Shown: piece by piece, positions 25,121 to 34,542 of the stretch | Numbering within the stretch: position 1 is the stretch's first letter | Layout: every line of letters begins with the position of its first letter | Made by a program: the position numbers and the translations under genes | The notes under the pieces: generated by a model | The model's database searches: none | Seen by the model: the letters and a program-made list of their open reading frames with translations, nothing else | What the model was told of the DNA's origin: nothing | NCBI GenBank assembly: GCA_963747345.1 | Contig: CAVVFA010000019.1 | Location: forward strand, 135,655 to 199,654 | Length of the DNA stretch: 64,000 nucleotides | Source of the DNA: GCA-2746795 sp963747345 | GTDB taxonomy: Bacteria > Chloroflexota > Anaerolineae > Promineifilales > Promineifilaceae | Direction: 5' to 3'

Positions 25121-28076
25121 ATGGAACCCAACAGCATCATCATTCGCGGCGCACAACAGCACAACCTCAAACACATCGACGTCACCATTCCCCGCAACAA
25201 GCTCGTCGTCCTCACCGGCGTCAGCGGCAGCGGCAAATCCTCCCTGGCCTTCGACACCATCTACGCCGAAGGCCAGCGGCGCTATGTCGAAAGTCTCTCT
25301 TCCTATGCCCGGCAGTTTCTGGGGCAGATGGAAAAACCCAAAGTAGATCACATCAGCGGTCTCAGCCCGGCCATCGCCATCGAGCAGAAAGCGGTCAGCA
25401 AAAACCCGCGTTCCACCGTCGGCACTGTCACCGAAGTGCTGGATTATTTGCGCGTTTTGTTTGCGCGGGTAGGCACAGCCCACTGCCCGCAGTGCGGGCG
25501 CGTGGTACAGCCCCAATCGCCGCAAACAATTGCCGGACCAACTGGCCGCCCTGCCTGCTGGCACCAAGTTCCAACTGCTGGCTCCCATCGCCCGCAACCG
25601 CAAGGGCAGCCACGCCGAAGCCTTCGCCCAGGCCAAACAAGATGGCTACATTCGTGCCCGTGTCAACGGCGAACAGGTCGATCTGTCGCAAAAGGTACCC
25701 AAACTCGACAAAAAGGCGAAACACACCATCGAACTGATCATTGACCGGCTCGTCACACCAGACACGCTCGACGAAGCGTTCCTGGCGCGGCTGGTTGACT
25801 CTGTCGAAACCACGCTCAAGGCGGGCGATGGCTTGTTGATTGCCGACCTGGGCGGCGAAGAACTGCTCCTGAGCGAACACAACGCCTGCCCCCACTGCGC
25901 CATCAGCTTTCCCGACCTGTCGCCGCAGTTGTTCAGCTTCAACTCGCCGCTGGGCATGTGCCCCGACTGCCACGGTATCGGCACCCAAATCCAGGTAGAC
26001 GTGGACCTCATTGTCGAGGATGCGACGCTGTCGGTGATGGATGGGGCCCTGCGCTGGTATGGCAATGTGCGCAAGAAGAAGAACAAGTGGACGACATCGC
26101 AGGTGCAGGCTGTCTTTGAGCATTACGGGCAAGACTTAAACACGCCCTGGCAAGACCTGCCGCAGGATTTCCGAGACAAGCTGTTTTACGGCTCTGGCGA
26201 CGAGCTGGTTCATTTCAAGTACGCCTCGGAGACGGAGAATGGTTCGTGGAGCGGGGAAGCAAAACGGCCGTTACAAGGCATCATCTCACATATCAACCGG
26301 CTTTTCCGCCAGACCAGTTCTGAATACACCCGCAAGTTCTACGCCAGCTTCATGAGCGACCGCCCCTGCCCCACCTGTGCCGGCACCCGCCTGCGCCCTG
26401 AAGCCCGCGCCGTCACCGTCGGCGGCAAAAGCCTCACCGAAGTGGGCACCATGGCGATTGATGAGGCGTATGAGTGGGTTAACAGCCTTCAAAAAAAACC
26501 AGAGATTAGAGATTGGAGATTAGAGAATGGCGTCAATGGACACGCTCCAATCTCCAATCTCCAATCTCCAATCTCTTTAAATGAAGAACAACTCGAAATC
26601 GCCACAGAAATCCTCAAAGAAATCCGCGACCGCCTGCAATTTATGCTCAACGTCGGCCTGCATTACCTCACGCTCGACCGTTCCGCGCCGTCGCTTTCCG
26701 GCGGTGAAGGACAGCGTATTCGCCTCGCCAGCCAGATTGGCTGTGGCCTGGTGGGTGTGCTCTACATCCTCGACGAGCCGTCGATTGGCCTGCACGCCCG
26801 CGACAACCGCGCCCTCATCGACACCCTGCACCACCTGCGCGACATGGGCAACACTGTCCTCGTCGTGGAGCATGACGAAGAGACCATGCGCGACTCCGAC
26901 TGGCTGATCGACCTCGGCCCCGGCGCGGGCGTCAAGGGTGGCGAAATTGTCTCCGCAGGCACGCCCGCCGAGGTCATGGCTGATCCCAATTCGCTGACCG
27001 GGCAATATTTGTCGGGGAAGATACAGGTGATGGCACCAAACGGCCGTTTCCGCAGAACCCCTCAAAACGGCAGCATCGAACTCATAGGCGCTCGTCTCCA
27101 CAACCTGAAAAACGTGAACGCCAGATTCCCCTTAGGCACCATGATCTGTGTCACCGGCGTCAGCGGCAGTGGCAAAAGCAGCCTCATCTCCGAAACCCTG
27201 GAACCAGCCCTGGCCCGCGCCCTCAACCGCGCCCAAACCACCCCTGGCCCCTACACCCGCCTCACCGGACTGGAGCATCTCGACAAAGTCATCAACATCA
27301 CCCAAGACCCCATCGGGCGTACCCCACGTTCCAACCCGGCCACTTATGTCAAGCTGTTTGACGAAATCCGCAAAGTATTTGCCGCTTCGCCAGACGCTAA
27401 ACTGCGCGGTTACCACTCAGGCCGCTTCAGCTTCAACGTCAAAGGGGGTCGTTGTGAAGCGTGCCAGGGCTACGGCTTACGCAAAGTGGAAATGCACTTC
27501 CTCGCCGACGTGTGGGTGACGTGCCGCGAATGCAACGGCGCACGCTACAACCGCGAAACCCTGGCCATCACCTACAAAGGCAAAAACATCGCCGAAGTGC
27601 TGGACATGGACGTGCAGGAAGCGCTCGACTTCTTCGCCAACCACCCCAAAATCGACCGCATGATGCAAACACTGCACGACGTCGGCCTGGACTACATCAA
27701 GCTGGGGCAAAGCGCCCTCACTCTCAGCGGCGGCGAAGCCCAGCGCATCAAACTCGCCAAGGAACTAAGCCGCGTCGCCACCGGGCGCACCGTCTACATC
27801 CTCGACGAACCGACTACTGGCCTGCACTTCGCCGACATCCAGAAACTGTTAGAGGTACTGCACCGTCTGGTAGACGCTGGCAATACGGTGATTGTCATTG
27901 AACACAACCTGGACGTCATCAAAACGGCCGACACTCTTATTGACCTCGGCCCCGAAGGCGGCGATGGCGGCGGCCAAATTCTGGCAGTTGGCACGCCAGA
28001 GGAGGTCGCGCAGGTAGAAGCCAGTTATACGGGGCAATTTTTCCGCGAATTATTGGAGAGGGAAACGGCCGTTTAG
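25121..28076 (+). CDS. uvrA: Excinuclease ABC subunit A (one frameshift)
   Basis: About 985 residues with two ABC ATPase halves. UvrA finds helix-distorting lesions and loads UvrB. Walker A is GVSGSGKSSL in both halves, signature motifs are LSGGEGQRIRLA and LSGGEAQRIKLA, and zinc sites have CPHC with CPDC and CEAC with CREC. The start at 25121 (MEPNSIIIRGAQQHNLKHID) is the standard N-terminus. One extra G near 25533 shifts the frame between SPQTIA and DQLAALPAG; the rest is intact, so this is probably an assembly error. A GAGATTA hairpin (26502-26576) is translated in frame before the EEQLEIATEIL segment of the first half. Confidence 0.95.
26502..26576. repeat. GAGATTA hairpin inside uvrA
   Basis: GAGATTAGAGATTGGAGATT, a 25-bp loop and the complementary arm. 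The 75-bp insert encodes a charged/polar stretch (EIRDWRLE and ISNLQSPIS) absent from typical UvrA. Confidence 0.85.
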
Positions 28077-28114
28077 GTCAAAGTTAGGCGATTTTATAGC
28101 AAAGGAAAACGACC

Positions 28115-28681
28115 ATGAGAAAATTAAAACTTCAAGTGCAGATGAGCGTTGATGGATTCATTGCCGGCCCAAACGGCGAAATGGACTTTACAGTGTGGGA
28201 TTGGGACGACAAGTTAAAACAATATGTCACAGAACTAACTGAACCAGTTGACTGCATAGTCCTGGGACGAAAACTGGCTGAAGGGTTCATTCCCCATTGG
28301 GCGGCAGTGGCGGCAAATCCTGATAATCCAGAATTTACCGCTGGCCAGAAATTTTCGGATACACACAAAGTCGTTTTTACGAAAACGTTAGCAGCATCAA
28401 CATGGGACAATACTGTTTTAGCAAAAGGCGACCTTGTAGACGAAATTACGAAACTAAAAAATCAAGAGGGCAAAGACATCATCGCGTATGGTGGGGCGAC
28501 TTTTGTATCGGCGCTCATCAAACAAGGATTGATTGACGAGTTTCATTTATTCATGAATCCCACTGCAATTGGCAGCGGCATGACCATTTTCAAAGACCTT
28601 GACAGCAAACAAAATCTGACCTTATTGAAAGCCACATCCTTTGACTGCGGCATTGTTGTGCTTAATTACGCGCCGAAATGA
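28115..28681 (+). CDS. Dihydrofolate reductase family protein (RibD C-terminal type)
   Basis: A 188-residue cytoplasmic protein. It starts with LKLQVQMSVDGFIAGPNGEM, has CIVLGRKLAEGF (about residue 49) and KDIIAYGGATFVSALIK (about residue 122). It ends in the HLFMNPTAIGSG block, the pattern of YyaP/YwjB-like RibD_C proteins. These bind NADPH, but for most members the substrate is unknown; it is not a true FolA or RibD. AAAGGAAAACGACC places a Shine-Dalgarno before the ATG. It follows uvrA by 38 bp on the same strand. Confidence 0.85.
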   Translation: MRKLKLQVQMSVDGFIAGPNGEMDFTVWDWDDKLKQYVTELTEPVDCIVLGRKLAEGFIPHWAAVAANPDNPEFTAGQKFSDTHKVVFTKTLAASTWDNTVLAKGDLVDEITKLKNQEGKDIIAYGGATFVSALIKQGLIDEFHLFMNPTAIGSGMTIFKDLDSKQNLTLLKATSFDCGIVVLNYAPK

Positions 28682-28843
28682 GACTAACCCTGCGAAAATA
28701 AACCGGTAACTTGACTAGATTTGTGAGAAATGGCTAACGAACGCACTTATCCCTGTCTTCCATACATCCAAACTGATTGGGGGAAGCTAAAATCCAAAAT
28801 ACAAAAATCGTCGAATTGAGAGTGGCAGAAAACCTAAAAAATC

Positions 28844-29935
28844 ATGAACCTGTCTGACATTGCAAGAATGAGACTCATCAGTCAGCAGATTGCGGCGACA
28901 CAATGCAACTCTGCTCAGGAGGTGGTTGGCTGGATGGGAGCCATGCAAGCCCAGGATTATGCCATGGTGAAATGGGCGGTTGGCGTGCGCCTGCCTGGGA
29001 TAACGGCTGAAGAGGTGGAAACGGCCGTTTCCAACGCCCACATCATCCGCACCCACCTCCTCAGACCAACCTGGCATCTTGTTTCTGCCAACGACATCTA
29101 TTGGCTGCTCGAATTAACGGCTCCTAAAATCAAAGCCTCGCTAAAATCAAGGCACCATGAATTAGACCTTTCCGAAACCATTTTTACCAAAAGTAACACC
29201 CTCCTCGAAAACATATTGAGCCATAGCAACCATTTAAGCCGCGCCGCATTACTCACCGAATTCTCAAATGCCAACATTCATACCGACGACAACAGATTGT
29301 CTCATCTTCTGCTGCGTGCAGAATTGGATGGCATCATAAGCAGTGGCCCTGTCCAAGAGGGAAAACAAACCTATGCTCTGCTGTCAGAACGCATTCCCAA
29401 AACGAACCCATTAACCAGAGAAGAAGCATTGTCACGGCTCGCCCAAAGATACTTTACCAGTCATGGCCCGGCCACTTTGCAGGATTTCACCTGGTGGTCA
29501 GGCTTATCAGTCGGAGATGCCAAACACGCTTTAGCGATGATAAACCCAGCGTTCGTCTCCGAAACAATCGATTCACAAACGTATTGGTTCCCCCCATCAT
29601 TATCTCTTTCTCAAAGCGACAAAGAAACCGTTTATTTATTACCCGCTTTTGATGAATTTATCATCAGCTACAAAGACAGGAATGCATCACTTCCTTTTTC
29701 ACATCACCGGAAGGCAGTTTCTAACAATGGCATATTCTGGCCCACCATCGTCGAAAACGGACAGGTTACAGGAATTTGGAAACGAAAGATTAAAAAAGAC
29801 ACCGTCATTGTGGAAACCCAATTCTTTACACAGCCCAACAAAACCACAAGCAGCTTAATCGAAAAAGCAGCAAACTCATTCGGAGAATTTTTGGGAAAAG
29901 TAACAGAATATCACAAGGAATGTTTAGCATCTTAA
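28844..29935 (+). CDS. Winged-helix AlkZ/YcaQ-like DNA glycosylase family protein
   Basis: A 363-residue member of the HTH_42 family, which includes DNA glycosylases AlkZ and YcaQ that remove bulky or cross-linked bases. The N-terminal MGAMQAQDYAMVKWAVGVRL contains the QxQ-type catalytic motif (QAQD). THLLRPTWHLVSANDIYWLL follows, then three winged-helix units and a beta-barrel end with LLPAFDEFIISYKDR. It is near uvrA, so a repair role would suit, but the family also has members of unknown activity. The start at 28844 is the first ATG. Convergent with glnK across a strong terminator. Confidence 0.8.
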   Translation: MNLSDIARMRLISQQIAATQCNSAQEVVGWMGAMQAQDYAMVKWAVGVRLPGITAEEVETAVSNAHIIRTHLLRPTWHLVSANDIYWLLELTAPKIKASLKSRHHELDLSETIFTKSNTLLENILSHSNHLSRAALLTEFSNANIHTDDNRLSHLLLRAELDGIISSGPVQEGKQTYALLSERIPKTNPLTREEALSRLAQRYFTSHGPATLQDFTWWSGLSVGDAKHALAMINPAFVSETIDSQTYWFPPSLSLSQSDKETVYLLPAFDEFIISYKDRNASLPFSHHRKAVSNNGIFWPTIVENGQVTGIWKRKIKKDTVIVETQFFTQPNKTTSSLIEKAANSFGEFLGKVTEYHKECLAS

Positions 29936-30115
29936 ATAAAACATATTAAATGCTCTGTAACATAAGTTTTCCACGCCTCCTGAGACCAGCGGTGGCTGAG
30001 CCTGTTGAATGTGCTACACCAGTACCGCCTTTGCCTTCGACAAGTGGTTCTTGCGCATGTCGAAAGGCTCAGGCGTCGGCTAGTTTGTTAAAATTATTTT
30101 TGTTATGTTGTATTA

Positions 30116-30224
30116 GGTAAACCACAAAAAGTTCTTAAAATTACCAACACGCAAAATTGTGGTTTCCTTCAAGGAAAAGCGGGTTTTGCACAATTTTATT
30201 TCCAAAAACTTTCCCGCTTTTACC
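30116..30224. mobile_element. 109-bp MITE-like element, copy 2
   Basis: Identical base for base to 20978-21086, same orientation, again flanked by TA on both sides. Identity over the full length suggests recent movement or copying. Confidence 0.85.
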
Positions 30225-30265
30225 TAAACTGAAATACAGCGACAAATGCTTACTTTAGGCCATCC

Positions 30266-30305
30266 AAAAAAAGAGGTATGGTGTTGACACCATACCTCTT
30301 TTTAC
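30266..30305. terminator. Bidirectional terminator
   Basis: AAAAAGAGGTATGGTGT and ACACCATACCTCTTTTT form a near-perfect stem with A-run and T-run on either side. It lies between the convergent AlkZ-like and glnK genes. Confidence 0.9.
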
Positions 30306-30357
30306 TTTATCTTTAAGCCCCGCAAATCAGGTGCTTTACTGCCCACACAATGCATGC

Positions 30358-30741
30358 TTACTTCTTCGTCTTCAGCCGTTCGTCAATATCATCCTCATAA
30401 CGCAGGGCATCTGCACCACGCTCATTGGTACGAATACGGATTACGTCCGCGACATCGTATACAAAGATAAGACCATCTCCTTGCTGCCCGGTGTAAGCTG
30501 CCTTTCGAATCGTCTCCAGAACCTTGTCCAGATTATGGTCACTCAGCACAATGTTGACTTGATAACGAGGCAGCATATCCAGTTTATAGGTGCCGGTGCG
30601 CCATGCCAGGGTAACACCACCTTGACGGCCGTGACCATGCACCTCAATCACATTCATGCCCACAATACCGATGTCATACAAAGCCTTCTTTATATCCTCA
30701 AATTTCTCTTCACGAATAAATGCTTCAATTTTTTTAGTCAT
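30358..30741 (-). CDS. glnK: Nitrogen regulatory protein PII (GlnK/GlnB)
   Basis: A 127-residue PII protein that senses ATP/ADP and 2-oxoglutarate and plugs AmtB when nitrogen is plentiful. MTKKIEAFIREEKFEDIKKA starts the fold. The T-loop has GRQGGVT and the modifiable Tyr at residue 52 (GTYKLDMLP), and the nucleotide-binding TGQQGDGLIFVYDV segment is intact. The start at 30741 was chosen over a longer frame that reaches into amt. It follows amt by 13 bp on the same strand, the standard amt-glnK operon in reversed order. Confidence 0.95.
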   Translation of the reverse strand: MTKKIEAFIREEKFEDIKKALYDIGIVGMNVIEVHGHGRQGGVTLAWRTGTYKLDMLPRYQVNIVLSDHNLDKVLETIRKAAYTGQQGDGLIFVYDVADVIRIRTNERGADALRYEDDIDERLKTKK

Positions 30742-30754
30742 TGTGTCATACCCC

Positions 30755-32197
30755 CTAAAGTATTGTCCGAATATTGGGGTGCGAACCTTCCCAATAACCA
30801 CGTGAACCCATTTCTGGAATATCCAGGCCAACAATCTCATCATGCGGGTCGCTGCGCAGCAGATGCATCCGATTCAGGATAGTGAATGCTACCCAGGACA
30901 AGCCAAATACCATCACAAAAATTGCCGATGCTTCCATAAATTGCGCTATTAACTGTCCAAAACCGCCACCATAAAACAAGCCAGTTACCGGACCTTCAAC
31001 CCCATTCCATAAGGCTGTGTCTGGATTGCCGTTAGCAAACAAACCAACAGCAATCACCCCCCAAAACCCGTTAAAAAGATGGACGGGTACAGCACCCACC
31101 GGATCATCAATTTTTAATTTTTCCAGGAGCGAGGTAGCCAGGCAGACCAACACCCCCGCAATTGCCCCGATGACAAAGGCAGCCCAAATATCAATGAAAG
31201 CACAAGGTGCTGTGACTGCTACCAAACCAGCCAGCACACCATTCACCGACATAGACGCATCCGGTTTTTTGGCAGGGCCGGTGAGCCACATAAATAACAT
31301 GGCTGTAAAACCACCTGCTGCGCCTGCCAGCAGCGTATTTACCACAGCCAATGCCACCAGGTTGATTAAGCTGCCTTGAATACCCAGGGAAGAGCCTGGA
31401 TTAAAGCCAAACCAGCCAAAGAAGAGAATGATGGTTCCCAGAATGCCCAGTGGAATGTTGTGGCCGGGTATGGCGTTGGCAGAACCATCTTCATTAAAAC
31501 GGCCGATACGAGCGCCCAATACAATTGCTACGGCCAAACCGATAGCGCCGCCAGTCATATGCACAACGCCGGAACCGGCAAAGTCTACCGCACCATTGCC
31601 TAAACCCAGGGTACGACCCAGGTTTGCCAGCCAGCCGCCGCCCCAAACCCAGTTCCCAGCCAGGGGGTAAATGAGCATACTCACCAGGAAACCCATGATG
31701 ACGAAACCGACAAATTTTAACCGTTCAGCGCCGGAGCCAGTGGGAATCGTAGCGGCAGTATCCATGAAAACCATTTGAAACATGAAAAACGCTAAAATAC
31801 CGGCGGCATTGATGGGAATTCCCTGCAAGAAAAAGCCGGATAAACCCAAAATGCCCCATTGGTCGCCGATACGCAGACCATTGGAAAGCAAATCACCCCA
31901 CGCGCCCAAGGTTGTCGGTGAAAAATTCCATTCAGAGACAGCGCCAATGGCCGGATAGGTATGATTGGCGGCTCCAAACTGAAAGGCAAACCCACAAATC
32001 CAAAAGCCGATGGCGCCTATACAAAACACCATAATATTCATCATCATGGTGTGTGCCACATTTTTGGAGCGGGTAAAGCCCACTTCCACCATGGCAAACC
32101 CAGCTTGCATAAAAAAAACCAAAAAACCAGCCAGCAGCACCCATAAAATATTGATGTTGACGGTTAATGTACTGACATCTACGGTAATTTGATCCAT
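30755..32197 (-). CDS. amt: Ammonium transporter
   Basis: A 480-residue Amt/MEP/Rh channel with about 11 membrane segments. The early QAGFAMVEVGFTRSKN and DFAGSGVVHMTGGAIGLA with the first pore His are visible. So are NIPLGILGTIILFFGWFGFN and, near the end, GAVPVHLFNGFWGVIAVGLF with the second pore His. The start at 32197 (MDQITVDVSTLTVNIN) has GAGGAAACAAG just upstream. The glnK gene follows. The leader contains a terminator-like hairpin at 32266-32315 that may attenuate expression. Confidence 0.95.
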   Translation of the reverse strand: MDQITVDVSTLTVNINILWVLLAGFLVFFMQAGFAMVEVGFTRSKNVAHTMMMNIMVFCIGAIGFWICGFAFQFGAANHTYPAIGAVSEWNFSPTTLGAWGDLLSNGLRIGDQWGILGLSGFFLQGIPINAAGILAFFMFQMVFMDTAATIPTGSGAERLKFVGFVIMGFLVSMLIYPLAGNWVWGGGWLANLGRTLGLGNGAVDFAGSGVVHMTGGAIGLAVAIVLGARIGRFNEDGSANAIPGHNIPLGILGTIILFFGWFGFNPGSSLGIQGSLINLVALAVVNTLLAGAAGGFTAMLFMWLTGPAKKPDASMSVNGVLAGLVAVTAPCAFIDIWAAFVIGAIAGVLVCLATSLLEKLKIDDPVGAVPVHLFNGFWGVIAVGLFANGNPDTALWNGVEGPVTGLFYGGGFGQLIAQFMEASAIFVMVFGLSWVAFTILNRMHLLRSDPHDEIVGLDIPEMGSRGYWEGSHPNIRTIL

Positions 32198-32265
32198 CTT
32201 GTTTCCTCTTGTTTCTCCTTTTGTTGGCAACGGCCGTTTTGTTGCCAGCAAGCCAGTTTATTCAG

Positions 32266-32315
32266 GCAACAAAAAACGCCTCCACACCCATTCTGTCTGA
32301 ATAAGTGCGAGGCGT
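32266..32315 (-). terminator. Terminator-like hairpin in the amt leader
   Basis: On the minus strand ACGCCTC pairs with GAGGCGT across a 26-nt loop, followed by TTTTTT, about 70 nt before the amt start. TTATTCAG in the loop can also pair with CTGAATAA just downstream of the T-run. It may terminate the upstream kinase gene or attenuate amt. Confidence 0.55.
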
Positions 32316-32489
32316 CTTGGCCTTCAAAATTATTAAGTTACGCAAATAGTATTCCTGTCAGTTATGCTCCACAATTAGCGAAAATAGCATAAGAATTCCC
32401 CAAGTTCTCGTACAACATGATAGTTTAATCAGTCGTACAATGATTACCCCCGTTTCCCAACAATGGCTGCAAGATGCAGCATAAAACGA

Positions 32490-33512
32490 TTACTCAGGCA
32501 AAGTCCGTTCCTTAGGCCAGTCTCGACCTAAATTTTGTTTCATTTTGTCCAGATACGCCTGCTCCAAATCAATGCCCGTGTAATTGGCAATCTTCAGCGT
32601 ATAGGCCAATAAATCCGCCAATTCGCTGCGCAGGCTGACGCGATGGCGGTTAATCGCCTCTTGATGCGCCGCCGCTGGCGAACGGCTGCCATCGGCCGCT
32701 AACTGCTTGGCGTCGCCCCAAATCTTGACCAGTTCAGACGCCACTTCGCCAGCCTCTTCCATCAGCAAAATATAGTTAAAAAACAAATCTGGGTCAAAGC
32801 TTTTGCTCGTATCCAATTGGCGATGGAACTCTTGATAAGCGGGAATACCACCCCCATTGAGCAAAGCATTCCGCGCTTCTTTAGCAGTTGGCTGACCGTT
32901 GCCCTGCTCCACCAACGCCGCCTTGATCATCTCTGCTACCTGCGCTAAATCATCGTCACTTGCCAAGAAATCCAGCTCATTAGTATTGATGATGAGGACG
33001 GGAATGTCTTGTAAATTAGAGAGCCACGCTTCATACGCGGCCGTTAGTTCACGGATGTAGTCTGGGTCCATGTTGCGTTCATACGGTCGGTCGCGGTGGG
33101 CAATGCGACGCATGATAACGTCATGGTCGGCTTGCAAATAGACGATGAGATTGGGCTTGGGAATTTTCTCGCCCAAGGCGGCATGAACACGGCCGTACAT
33201 CGCCAGTTCATCATCTTTGAGATTGAGCCAGGCGAACAGTTCATCTTTGGCGAAGGTGTAGTCGGAAATCAACATGCCTTTGCTGAGGGCATCGGGCACG
33301 GCCTGGTGCTGTTGGTGATAGCGGCTGAGCAGAAAGAAGATTTGGGTCTGGAAGGCGTAGCGCTCACGGTCGCCGTAGAACTCGGCCAGGAAGGGGTTTT
33401 CTTCGAACACTTCCATGAGAATGGTGGCGTTAAATGCGGGTTGTAACAATCGCGCCAGGGTGGTTTTGCCCACACCGATGACGCCTTCGATGGCGATGTA
33501 GTTGTTGGTCAT
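32490..33512 (-). CDS. Deoxynucleoside kinase fused to MazG-like pyrophosphohydrolase
   Basis: A 340-residue two-domain protein. Residues 1-210 are a deoxynucleoside kinase: P-loop IEGVIGVGKTTLARLL at about 6-21, VFEENPFLAEFYGD, and the DRPYERNMDPDYIREL lid. Residues about 230-340 form an all-alpha NTP pyrophosphohydrolase domain with LMEEAGEVASELVKIWG and LRSELADLLAYTLKIAN, the EExxE and ExxD metal-binding pairs. One half makes deoxynucleotides and the other would destroy unwanted triphosphates. The start at 33512 has AAGGA upstream; the longer frame reads through spacer repeats. The fusion is unusual to me, but no frameshift is needed to see it. Confidence 0.85.
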   Translation of the reverse strand: MTNNYIAIEGVIGVGKTTLARLLQPAFNATILMEVFEENPFLAEFYGDRERYAFQTQIFFLLSRYHQQHQAVPDALSKGMLISDYTFAKDELFAWLNLKDDELAMYGRVHAALGEKIPKPNLIVYLQADHDVIMRRIAHRDRPYERNMDPDYIRELTAAYEAWLSNLQDIPVLIINTNELDFLASDDDLAQVAEMIKAALVEQGNGQPTAKEARNALLNGGGIPAYQEFHRQLDTSKSFDPDLFFNYILLMEEAGEVASELVKIWGDAKQLAADGSRSPAAAHQEAINRHRVSLRSELADLLAYTLKIANYTGIDLEQAYLDKMKQNLGRDWPKERTLPE

Positions 33513-33557
33513 ATGAGAGTCCTTTTTAGGGATGAAGGATGAGGGATGAAATCGTAA

Positions 33558-33576
33558 CGCGATTTGCCAAATCGCG
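33558..33576. repeat. CGCGATTTG inverted repeat
   Basis: CGCGATTTG and CAAATCGCG with one base between, next to a GGATGAA arm (33526-33549). Both lie in the spacer upstream of the kinase gene. Confidence 0.6.
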
Positions 33577-33694
33577 CTACAGTGACGGCGGAAAAACGGG
33601 AGCCGCCCCACTCCACCAACTGCCCCGACCACGCTTTGTTGCGGCTGATCAGTTCCGTTCGATTCATCCGTTAACAATTAGAAATTGACAATTG

Positions 33695-34459
33695 TTATTT
33701 AGTAAATTCTGCCCGCAGCATATCAACCTGTGCCACTTTATCCGCGTCCATCGCCAATTCAGCAAAAGGCACTTCTACGATACGCACAGGACCACCCAAA
33801 ATGCGTTCGGCTTCTACTTTCAACTCAGCCAAACCCAAACGGTGGAACAAGTATTTGATCAGCATTTTGAGGCCAACCACTTTGGCGATTTTCCAGGCAT
33901 GTTTACGCGCATTTGCCAACGACTCAAACAGTTCTTGATTAGAATCAATCGTGGAGGCACGCAGGAGACCCATATCACCGCCGGAAATTTCGACGCCTTT
34001 TAACTTGACATACGTGCGTTTGGAATCAGGAAAACGTTTTTCCATCGCCTCGCTGGTGGCGTAGGTGTAGTAATAGTCGGCATCTAGTGGTTGACAGCGT
34101 GCAATTAGTTCATCAATCATCGCTGGCGTAATCAAAGGAACGTCGGAAGAACTGGCAAGGACGACACCAGTATCGGGGTTTTGCGTGCGCAGCCAGGCTA
34201 TGCCGGCAATGTTGTTTGCCACCAAACTGCCATGATCCGGCAGGTGGTGGACAGGGCGTTGGAAGGTCATGCCCATATCACTGCCTAAACCGACTACTAC
34301 AATTTTGTCTATCGATTTGGAGCCTTGCAAGGCATCAATGACACGCTCCAACATGGTGCGATCCCCAAAAGCAAGTAAGGCTTTGGGCTTGCCTTGCGTG
34401 TACGCATACATGGGATCCTCTGCGCTGGGCATCCCCCCAGCAGTGACAACACAATCCAT
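33695..34459 (-). CDS. MobA-like nucleotidyltransferase
   Basis: A 254-residue protein of the NTP-transferase superfamily. MDCVVTAGG starts the nucleotide-binding loop (residues 4-10). GKPKALLAFGDRTMLERVID follows with the conserved Lys, and VVLASSSDVPLITPAMIDEL carries the metal-binding Asp. The C-terminal 100 residues are specific to this subgroup, with a basic HRLGLAELKVEAERILGG stretch. Relatives activate sugars, CDP-alcohols or molybdopterin; the substrate here is unknown. It is upstream of no obvious pathway partner. The start at 34459 has GGAGAGA upstream. Confidence 0.8.
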   Translation of the reverse strand: MDCVVTAGGMPSAEDPMYAYTQGKPKALLAFGDRTMLERVIDALQGSKSIDKIVVVGLGSDMGMTFQRPVHHLPDHGSLVANNIAGIAWLRTQNPDTGVVLASSSDVPLITPAMIDELIARCQPLDADYYYTYATSEAMEKRFPDSKRTYVKLKGVEISGGDMGLLRASTIDSNQELFESLANARKHAWKIAKVVGLKMLIKYLFHRLGLAELKVEAERILGGPVRIVEVPFAELAMDADKVAQVDMLRAEFTK

Positions 34460-34542
34460 TTCTCTCCTCCGTTTTAATAATCAACTGGGCAGTGTTACGA
34501 CGGCAGACTCCAATAATTAATGTCGGTCAGCTAACTGCGGCG

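Larger units (their letters stand above)
29936..30357. other. Spacer with repeats, MITE copy 2 and a terminator
   Basis: About 30010-30085 carries diverged copies of the CTTCGACAAG/GAGCCTGTTGAA repeat in inverted orientation. The 109-bp element follows at 30116, then the terminator at 30266. No gene is seen. Confidence 0.6.

Noticed and set aside
25520..25545. Programmed frameshift in uvrA
   Set aside because: No slippery heptamer or downstream structure specific to the site; a single extra G explains it, as in other genes of the window.
32266..32315. Glutamine or other named riboswitch before amt
   Set aside because: The known consensus of such elements was not seen; only a simple terminator-like hairpin can be supported.
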